Shown one piece after another: positions 58,238 to 64,000 of a DNA stretch of 64,000 bases. Source of the DNA: Pseudomonas oryzagri (GTDB lineage Bacteria > Pseudomonadota > Gammaproteobacteria > Pseudomonadales > Pseudomonadaceae); contig NZ_JAJHPU010000043.1 in NCBI RefSeq assembly GCF_020831405.1, forward strand, positions 62,001 through 126,000. Direction: 5' to 3'. A program made the position numbers and the translations under genes. The notes beneath the pieces are model-generated. The model saw only the letters and a list, made by a program, of their open reading frames with translations. It did not search any database and was not told the DNA's origin. The first letter of the stretch is position 1; each line of letters starts with the position of its first letter.

Positions 58238-58574
58238 GGGTCGTCCCGCGAGCAGCTGAAGCGCTGCAGCGATAGGGTGTGGTCGTAGGGTGGAAGACTC
58301 GCGCAGCGATCTTCCACCAGGAGGCGCGGATCGATGACGGGGAGGCGGTCGATCATACGGTTCGGTAGCCGGGGTTGTGCCGTTGCCCGCCCTGCGCCAG
58401 CCGCATTTTGTGCGCCTCGCCTGGGTGGCAGCGTACGGTGCTTTCGCCAGTGCCCCGAGCCTCACGCTGTCCCGCCGAATCCTGAGTGCTTTGTCGCTGC
58501 CGTGCTGCCAGCGCGCCGCGACTGGCGTATACTTTTGCGCTTTTCTCCAGTTCCGCCCGCGAGTGACGCCAGCC
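58238..58574. other. Intergenic region between ligA and prfB
   Basis: No gene is supported in these 337 bases. At 58283-58316 there is a GTAGGGTGGAAGACTC...ATCTTCCACC inverted repeat, a third repeat type in this window. The prfB promoter must lie in the rest; a TATACTTTTGCG segment near 58528 is a possible -10 region. Confidence 0.5.
58283..58316. repeat. Inverted repeat, GTGGAAGA family
   Basis: GGTGGAAGA near 58285 is mirrored by TCTTCCACC at 58309-58317, with CTCGCGCAGCGA between. Confidence 0.6.
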
Positions 58575-59670
58575 ATGGAAATCAATCCGATCCTTAACGC
58601 CATCAAGGACCTGTCCAGCCGCACCCAGTCTATTCGGGGGTATCTTTGACTACGATCAGAAGCATGACCGTCTGACCGAAGTCAATCGCGAGCTGGAAGA
58701 CCCGAACGTCTGGAACAAGCCGGAGTACGCGCAGAATCTCGGCCGCGAGCGCGCGATGCTGGCGCAGATCGTCGAAACCCTCGACGAGCTGACCAGCGGC
58801 CTGGCCGACTGCAGCGACCTGCTGGAAATGGCCGTCGAGGAAAACGACGAGGGCGCCGTGGGCGATGTCGAGGCCGAAGTGGCCCGCCTGCGCGAAATCC
58901 TCGAGAAGCTGGAGTTCCGCCGCATGTTCAGCGGCGAGATGGACCCCAACAACTGCTACCTGGACATCCAGGCCGGCTCCGGTGGCACCGAGGCCCAGGA
59001 CTGGGCCAACATCCTGCTGCGCATGTACCTGCGCTGGGCCGACAAGCACGGCTTCGACGCCGAAATCGTCGAACTGTCCGAGGGCGAGGTCGCCGGCATC
59101 AAGAGCGCCACCGTGCACGTGCGCGGCGAGTATGCCTTCGGCTGGCTGCGCACCGAGATCGGCGTGCACCGCCTGGTGCGCAAGAGCCCGTTCGACTCCG
59201 GCAACCGTCGCCACACCTCGTTCTCCGCGGTGTTCGCATCGCCCGAGATCGACGACAACATCGAGATCGACATCAATCCGGCCGACCTGCGCACCGATAC
59301 CTACCGCTCCTCCGGTGCCGGTGGCCAGCACGTGAACACCACCGACTCGGCGGTGCGCATCACCCATATCCCGACCAATACCGTGGTCAGCTGCCAGAAC
59401 CAGCGCTCCCAGCACGCCAACCGCGATACTGCGATGAAGATGCTGCGTGCCAAGCTGTTCGAGCTGGAAATGCAGAAGCGCCGCGAGGCCTCCCAGGCGC
59501 TGGAAGAGACCAAGTCGGACATCGGCTGGGGCCACCAGATCCGCTCCTACGTGCTGGATGCCTCGCGGATCAAGGATCTGCGTACCGGCGTCGAGCGCAG
59601 CGACTGCGACAAGGTGCTGGACGGCGATCTGGACGAGTACCTCGAGGCCAGCCTGAAGCAAGGACTTTAA
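58575..59670 (+). CDS. prfB: Peptide chain release factor 2, made by programmed +1 frameshift
   Basis: RF2 ends translation at UGA and UAA. It is encoded in two frames: 58575-58646 (24 codons, [20 protein letters not shown]...), then after CTT a +1 shift to GAC at 58648, to a TAA at 59670, 364 residues in all. The shift signal is complete: a GGGGG Shine-Dalgarno-like stretch at 58636-58640, then TATCTTTGAC with the in-frame TGA at 58647-58649. High RF2 terminates at that TGA and low RF2 favours the shift, giving autoregulation. GGQ is in [10 protein letters not shown], and the SPF tripeptide in [10 protein letters not shown] reads UGA. lysS follows, as in E. coli and P. aeruginosa. Confidence 0.97.
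58636..58650 (+). promoter_or_regulatory. prfB programmed frameshift site
   Basis: GGGGGTATCTTTGAC: an internal Shine-Dalgarno-like sequence, 3-base spacing, CTT and the slippery TGA C. It is essentially the E. coli prfB site. Confidence 0.95.
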
Positions 59671-59683
59671 AGCTGCTGCGCTT

Positions 59684-59771
59684 GGCCATACTGCGTTAAA
59701 AAATGGCTCGGACTGCTCATTTACACCACGTAAACTCCGCGTCCTCGCCATTTTTTGCCTTGTCTGGCCTG
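59684..59771. repeat. Long imperfect inverted repeat with AAAAAATGGC core
   Basis: GGCCATACTGCG...AAAAAATGGC near 59685-59710 is mirrored by GCCATTTTTTGCC...GGCC at 59748-59770. Arms are about 23 bases with a few mismatches. It is a dispersed pseudomonad intergenic type, to my knowledge unnamed. Confidence 0.65.
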
Positions 59772-59819
59772 CGCTCGCTACGCTTTAAAGTCCTCGCTAT
59801 GCAGGGCCTGTAATGCACG

Positions 59820-59846
59820 GCGCCCCCGTTCACCGCGGGGGCGCTC
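59820..59846. terminator. Hairpin between prfB and lysS
   Basis: GCGCCCCCG, loop TTCAC, CGCGGGGGCGC. There is no T-run on either side, so it is a structure rather than a full terminator. Confidence 0.5.
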
Positions 59847-59907
59847 GATCTACCGCGCAAATCCCGGATGTGGCGCGAGCCACGCCAAATTTGGAAAAAC
59901 GACGACC

Positions 59908-61413
59908 ATGAGCGAACAACCGCTGAACGAGCATGCCCTCCACGAGGAAGAGAACAAGCTGATTGCCCAGCGCAAGGAAAAGCTTGCCGCCGTGCGCGAG
60001 AGCCAGGCGATTGCCTTCCCCAACGACTTCCGCCGCGACAGCCAGGCGGGCGACCTGCAGAAGCAGTACGCCGAGGCCGGCAAGGAAGAGCTGGAAGGCA
60101 AGCAGATCAAGGTCAGCGTGGCCGGCCGCATCATGCTCAACCGCGGCGCGTTCATGGTCCTCCAGGACACCAGCGGGCGCATCCAGCTGTACGTCAACCG
60201 CAAGACCCTGTCGGCCGAGACCCTGGAAGCGATCAAGCACTGGGACCTGGGCGACATCGTCGGCGTCAGCGGCGTGCTGGCCCGTTCCGGCAAGGGCGAC
60301 CTGTATGTCGACATGCAGGAAGCCCGCCTGCTGACCAAGGCGCTGCGTCCGCTGCCGGACAAGTTCCACGGCCTGACCGACACCGAGACCCGCTATCGCC
60401 AGCGCTACGTCGACCTGATCGTCAACGAGGAGGTGCGCGACACCTTCCGCGTGCGCTCCCAGGTGATCGCCCACATCCGCCGCTTCCTCAACGAGCGCGG
60501 TTTCCTCGAAGTGGAAACCCCGATGCTGCAGACCATCCCCGGTGGTGCCGCGGCCAAGCCGTTCGAGACCCACCACAACGCGCTGGACATGCAGATGTTC
60601 CTGCGCATCGCGCCTGAGCTGTACCTCAAGCGCCTGGTGGTCGGCGGCTTCGAGAAGGTCTTCGAGATCAACCGCAACTTCCGTAACGAAGGCGTTTCGA
60701 CCCGGCACAACCCCGAGTTCACCATGCTCGAGTTCTACCACGCCTACGCCGACTACGAAGACAACATGGACCTCACCGAGGAGCTGTTCCGCGAGCTGGC
60801 GCAGACGGTGCTCGGCAGCACCGACGTGCCCTACGGCGACAAGGTGTTCCACTTCGGCGAGCCGTTCGCCCGCCTGTCGGTGTTCGACTCGATCCTCAAG
60901 TACAACCCGGAACTGACCGCCGCCGACCTGCAGGACGTGGACAAGTGCCGCGAACTGGCCAAGAAGGCTGGCGCCAAGGTGCTCGGCCACGAGGGCCTCG
61001 GCAAGCTGCAGGTGATGATTTTCGAGGAGCTGGTCGAGCACAAGCTGGAGCAGCCGACCTTCATCACCAAGTATCCGTTCGAGGTGTCGCCGCTGGCCCG
61101 TCGCAACGACGAGGACCCGAGCGTCACCGACCGCTTCGAGCTGTTCATCGGCGGCCGCGAGATCGCCAACGCCTACTCCGAGCTCAATGACGCCGAGGAC
61201 CAGGCCGAGCGCTTCCACGCCCAGGTGGCCGAGAAGGACGCCGGCGACGACGAGGCCATGCACTTCGACGCCGACTTCGTGCGCGCCCTGGAGTACGGCA
61301 TGCCGCCGACCGCCGGCGAAGGTATCGGCATCGATCGCCTGGTCATGCTGCTGACCGATTCGCCGTCGATCCGTGACGTGATCCTGTTCCCGCACATGCG
61401 TGCCGAGCAATAA
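59908..61413 (+). CDS. lysS: Lysyl-tRNA synthetase (class II)
   Basis: A 501-residue class II synthetase. The anticodon-binding OB fold is at about 65-170 ([20 protein letters not shown]), motif 1 in [20 protein letters not shown], motif 2 around [11 protein letters not shown], and motif 3 in [20 protein letters not shown]. The ATG at 59908 gives a family-like N-terminus ([20 protein letters not shown]); the in-frame extension upstream is spurious. Confidence 0.97.
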   Translation: MSEQPLNEHALHEEENKLIAQRKEKLAAVRESQAIAFPNDFRRDSQAGDLQKQYAEAGKEELEGKQIKVSVAGRIMLNRGAFMVLQDTSGRIQLYVNRKTLSAETLEAIKHWDLGDIVGVSGVLARSGKGDLYVDMQEARLLTKALRPLPDKFHGLTDTETRYRQRYVDLIVNEEVRDTFRVRSQVIAHIRRFLNERGFLEVETPMLQTIPGGAAAKPFETHHNALDMQMFLRIAPELYLKRLVVGGFEKVFEINRNFRNEGVSTRHNPEFTMLEFYHAYADYEDNMDLTEELFRELAQTVLGSTDVPYGDKVFHFGEPFARLSVFDSILKYNPELTAADLQDVDKCRELAKKAGAKVLGHEGLGKLQVMIFEELVEHKLEQPTFITKYPFEVSPLARRNDEDPSVTDRFELFIGGREIANAYSELNDAEDQAERFHAQVAEKDAGDDEAMHFDADFVRALEYGMPPTAGEGIGIDRLVMLLTDSPSIRDVILFPHMRAEQ

Positions 61414-61549
61414 GATCCAGCGGTGAATACGTACTGAGCAAGGTGCCCCAGGCGACGGTCCAATCCGTCGGGGGCGCCTTCAGTGCGCGAATACCTGTGC
61501 CTGCCGAACCCCTGCGGCAGCGGGAAAGTTTGTTGGAAAGGAGTGTTCC

Positions 61550-62101
61550 ATGAGCGCAGTACGCGTGCTTGTCGTTCTGTCCTTCCTGCTGCTGGGCGGT
61601 TGCCTGGCCACCTTCAAGGAGCCCATCCCCGTGGGCGAGACGGCGCCGAAGCATCTGCTCGGCACCTGGGCGGGGATGGACGAGTGGGGCGAGGAGCGCT
61701 TCCTCGAGATCACCCGCAGGGCCGACGGCGGCTACCACGCACAGGCCTGGCGCGACCGCCTGGAAAACCGCGACAAGGCGCGCGGCTACGACTTCACCGT
61801 CGCTCATCATGGCCGGCGCTGGTACCTGTCGGTGGAAGCGCCCAAGCGCCTGGGCGGCAATTTCGCCTTCGGCGGCTTCGAGCTGACCGACGAGGACGAG
61901 CTGGTGCTCTACAGTCTGGATATCGAGCAGCTGCAGGACGCGCTGTCCCGTGGCCAGCTCGCGGGCCAGACGGTGGACACCGAGGAAGGCGATGGCGTGC
62001 TGATCGGCAGCCCGCTGTCCAAGGTCTACGGCTTCCTCGACGACCAGGCCAACAGCGACGTATTCAGCGAGGTCGCCCGCTTCGCGCGGGTCACCCAGTA
62101 A
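61550..62101 (+). CDS. Small lipoprotein, unknown function
   Basis: A 183-residue predicted lipoprotein: the signal VRVLVVLSFLLLGGCLATFK gives lipidation at the cysteine of LGGC (residue 18). The mature domain begins LLGTWAGMDEWGEERFLEIT, similar to lipocalin-like or copper-resistance-type beta barrels, with a repeated YDFTVAHHGRRWYLSVEAP strand pattern. AAGGAG precedes the ATG at 61550. It lies 11 bases before the QEGLA gene and is probably co-transcribed. Confidence 0.78.
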   Translation: MSAVRVLVVLSFLLLGGCLATFKEPIPVGETAPKHLLGTWAGMDEWGEERFLEITRRADGGYHAQAWRDRLENRDKARGYDFTVAHHGRRWYLSVEAPKRLGGNFAFGGFELTDEDELVLYSLDIEQLQDALSRGQLAGQTVDTEEGDGVLIGSPLSKVYGFLDDQANSDVFSEVARFARVTQ

Positions 62102-62112
62102 CGGGGCAGGCC

Positions 62113-63411
62113 ATGAGCCGTAGCAGCAAGGCGGGCAGCGAGTACCGGCAGACCATCCGCGCGTTGTCCGACCGCCTGGTCGAGGCGCAGACGCCGATCC
62201 GCGTGCTCGACGCCATCAAGTGGGACGACAGCATCCGCGAGAGTTTTCTCAAGGGCCGCGGGCAGAAGCTGCCGGTGGTGGACCGCGCCTACTACCAGAA
62301 CCGTCCGCTGTCGTTCGATCCCGACGACAAGAAGCAGCAGTTCCAGCAGATCGAGCGCGACATCACCCGTCAGCTCGGCCAGTTCAGCCCGGTCGGGCAG
62401 ATCATGCGGCGCATGTGTCGGGAATACCGCATGGTGATCCGCATGCTCGAGGCGCGCGGCACCGCCGATTTCGGCCTGATCTCCCAGGAGCTGTACGGCT
62501 CGGCGTCCGATGCCTTCCATGCCGGCGACCCGACGCTGGCCGATCTCGGCGTGATGTTTTCCACCTATCTGGACAACATCGCCGACCGCAGCGATCTCAA
62601 GGACGAACCCAAGACCCTCAACGCCAGCCAGGCGGTGGAGCTGCTGCAGAGTCGCCTCAACGGCGTGTTCGGCGACGACGAGGCGGTGGTGCGGGTGTTC
62701 GAGTCCGACGGCATCCTCGCCGATGCCGCGGCCGGTGCCGACTACATCAAGATCCGCGCCGACGCCATGTTCAACCAGCGCGACATCCGCGCCCTGGAAG
62801 TCCACGAGGGCCTGGTGCACGTCGGCACCACCCTCAACGGTCTCAACCAGCCGGTGTGCACCTTTCTGGCCAAGGGGCCGCCTTCCTCGACCGTCACCCA
62901 GGAAGGCCTGGCCATCCTCATGGAAGTGATCGCCTTCACCTCCTATCCGACCCGACTGCGCAAGCTGACCAACCGCACCCGCGCCATCCATATGGCGGAG
63001 GATGGCGCGGACTTCCTGCAGATCTTCCAGTTCTACCGCGACCAGGGTTACAGCCAGGAGGACAGCTACTCCAACACCATCCGCGTGTTCCGTGGCTCGA
63101 CTCCCGACGGTCTGCCGTTCACCAAGGATCTGTCCTACCTCAAGGGCTTCATCCTGATCTACAACTACATCCAGCTCGCCGTGCGCAAGGGCAAGCTCGA
63201 GCAGATCCCGCTGCTGTTCTGCGGCAAGGCGACCCTGGAGGACATGCGCACCCTGCGCCAGCTGGTGGACGAGGGCGTGGTGGTGCCACCCAAGTACCTG
63301 CCGCCGCAGTTCAGCGACCTCAACGCGCTGTCGGCCTGGATGTGCTTCTCCAACTTCCTCAACCACCTGAGCCTGGATCGCGTCGAGTCCGACTACGCCA
63401 ACATCCTGTGA
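62113..63411 (+). CDS. QEGLA-motif protein, DUF1704 putative metallopeptidase
   Basis: A 432-residue protein of the 'flavohemoglobin expression-modulating QEGLA motif' family (DUF1704). The name motif is in SSTVTQEGLAILMEVIAFTS. A zinc-like HExxxH is present in ALEVHEGLVHVGTTLNG, and with the glutamate of QEGLA it resembles the tyrosine carboxypeptidase fold of MATCAP-type enzymes, so peptidase activity is plausible. The real substrate is unknown. The ATG at 62113 follows a GGGGCAGG site. The upstream lipoprotein gene suggests a shared transcript. Confidence 0.85.
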   Translation: MSRSSKAGSEYRQTIRALSDRLVEAQTPIRVLDAIKWDDSIRESFLKGRGQKLPVVDRAYYQNRPLSFDPDDKKQQFQQIERDITRQLGQFSPVGQIMRRMCREYRMVIRMLEARGTADFGLISQELYGSASDAFHAGDPTLADLGVMFSTYLDNIADRSDLKDEPKTLNASQAVELLQSRLNGVFGDDEAVVRVFESDGILADAAAGADYIKIRADAMFNQRDIRALEVHEGLVHVGTTLNGLNQPVCTFLAKGPPSSTVTQEGLAILMEVIAFTSYPTRLRKLTNRTRAIHMAEDGADFLQIFQFYRDQGYSQEDSYSNTIRVFRGSTPDGLPFTKDLSYLKGFILIYNYIQLAVRKGKLEQIPLLFCGKATLEDMRTLRQLVDEGVVVPPKYLPPQFSDLNALSAWMCFSNFLNHLSLDRVESDYANIL

Positions 63412-63465
63412 CGGACCCTGGGGTCCGTCCTTCAATTCCTCCCGATCTGTTCCGGATACTTCTGC

Positions 63466-63801
63466 ATGAGCGAGCGCAATCCCATCCCTCTGATCCTCAC
63501 CGCCATCGGCAGCGTCATCGGCACCGTCGCAGTGCTCGGCGCCTACGGCTACCTGCACATCGCCAAGCCCGAGGACGCGCTGCTGCTGAGCGACTACACC
63601 ATGCTCAAGACCATCCCCGGCGAGGACTACAAGCTGTCGCTGAAGCCTGCCGAGCAGGTCGCCCAGTGCATCGACGGCGTGCTGGTGCTGTTCGACGTCA
63701 ACCAGAAGGGCCTGACCGGCGTGCTGGTCGACAACAAGAAGCGCGCGGTGCGCTGCATGGGCCAGGAGACGCCGCAGACCGGCGCGCAGCCGGCCCAATA
63801 A
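63466..63801 (+). CDS. Small membrane-anchored protein, unknown function
   Basis: A 111-residue protein with one N-terminal transmembrane helix (LILTAIGSVIGTVAVLGAYG) and a small periplasmic domain with two cysteines (AQCIDGVLVLFDVN and AVRCMGQE) that may form a disulfide. I do not recognise the family. It lies 54 bases after the QEGLA gene. Confidence 0.7.
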   Translation: MSERNPIPLILTAIGSVIGTVAVLGAYGYLHIAKPEDALLLSDYTMLKTIPGEDYKLSLKPAEQVAQCIDGVLVLFDVNQKGLTGVLVDNKKRAVRCMGQETPQTGAQPAQ

Positions 63802-63864
63802 GCCGCCCTGCAGGGCGTTGGGCTATCCTTGCCCGGGTCGGTGTCGACGCGCGAGGTGAGGACG

Positions 63865-64000
63865 GTGATTGTCTGCAAGCGGGTCTACGAGCCGGCGGGC
63901 GCGGAAGACGGCCATCGTGTACTGGTCGATCGCCTGTGGCCGCGCGGCTGCAGCAAGGCCAGCCTGCCATTGGATGGTTGGCTGCGCGAGTTGGCGCCTT
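63865..64000 (+). CDS. DUF488 family protein, 3' part outside window
   Basis: The first 45 residues of a DUF488 protein are visible: VIVCKRVYEP, then HRVLVDRLWPRGCSKASLPL, the family signature. The GTG at 63865 has GAGG upstream. The function of the family is unknown. Confidence 0.85.
   Translation, partial: MIVCKRVYEPAGAEDGHRVLVDRLWPRGCSKASLPLDGWLRELAP

Overview
The window is chromosomal DNA of a gamma-proteobacterium of the Pseudomonas group (Pseudomonas, Stutzerimonas or Azotobacter type). The grounds are the very high GC of most rows, strong GC-ending codon bias, gene content (large NAD-dependent glutamate dehydrogenase beside a MoxR/Bat cluster, smc-zipA-ligA, ccmABCDEFGHI, prfB-lysS, FleQ/FleN-type proteins) and Pseudomonas-like intergenic inverted repeats. 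Species cannot be fixed from the sequence alone. I see no rRNA, tRNA, CRISPR array, transposase or integrase.

Layout. 1-2.0 kb: serine/glycine catabolism (gcvT partial, sdaA) on the minus strand. 2.2-7.0 kb: lysine/glutarate catabolism, with the GntR repressor csiR divergent from csiD (glutarate 2-hydroxylase), lhgO (L-2-hydroxyglutarate oxidase) and a class III aminotransferase. 7.1-7.6 kb: a GNAT acetyltransferase between inverted repeats. 8.0-13.1 kb: an accessory island of lower GC with a Gabija-like anti-phage pair (OLD/TOPRIM nuclease plus UvrD-like helicase), a small winged-helix-like protein, and a protein whose N-terminus looks like a proteasome/HslV Ntn hydrolase. 13.3-22.9 kb: a catabolic cluster with an AraC regulator, hydantoinase/oxoprolinase-type subunits A and B, an outer-membrane porin, an NCS1 permease and a divergent GATase-AraC regulator. 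Five of its six genes have A-rich, Crc/Hfq-like motifs just upstream of the start codon.

23.1-38.2 kb: a decayed LysR C-terminus, the BatD/vWA-TPR/vWA/DUF4381/DUF58/MoxR operon (minus strand), the 1623-residue NAD-glutamate dehydrogenase, a glutamine-synthetase-like ligase and an MFS transporter. 38.4-40.7 kb: a translationally coupled pair resembling FleQ and FleN, in which the FleQ-like protein has lost the sigma-54 contact motif (GAFTGA to GAFPGA) and an arginine-finger-position residue but keeps the Walker motifs and the c-di-GMP pocket residues I can recognise. 40.9-47.9 kb: the complete cytochrome c maturation operon, each gene overlapping or nearly touching the next. 47.9-50.7 kb: small membrane and envelope proteins, a repeat-rich lipoprotein and an orphan response regulator. 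51.2-58.2 kb: smc, zipA, ligA. 58.6-64 kb: prfB with its programmed +1 frameshift, lysS, a lipoprotein, a DUF1704/QEGLA-motif protein, a small membrane protein and a partial DUF488 gene at the edge.

The points most worth following are the proteasome-like hydrolase beside the Gabija-like pair, the divergent FleQ-FleN pair placed directly before ccmA, and the leader-motif pattern across the hydantoinase cluster. Starts were chosen from ribosome-binding sites, overlaps and family N-termini. Most long reading frames opposite the real genes are GC-driven shadows and are omitted.
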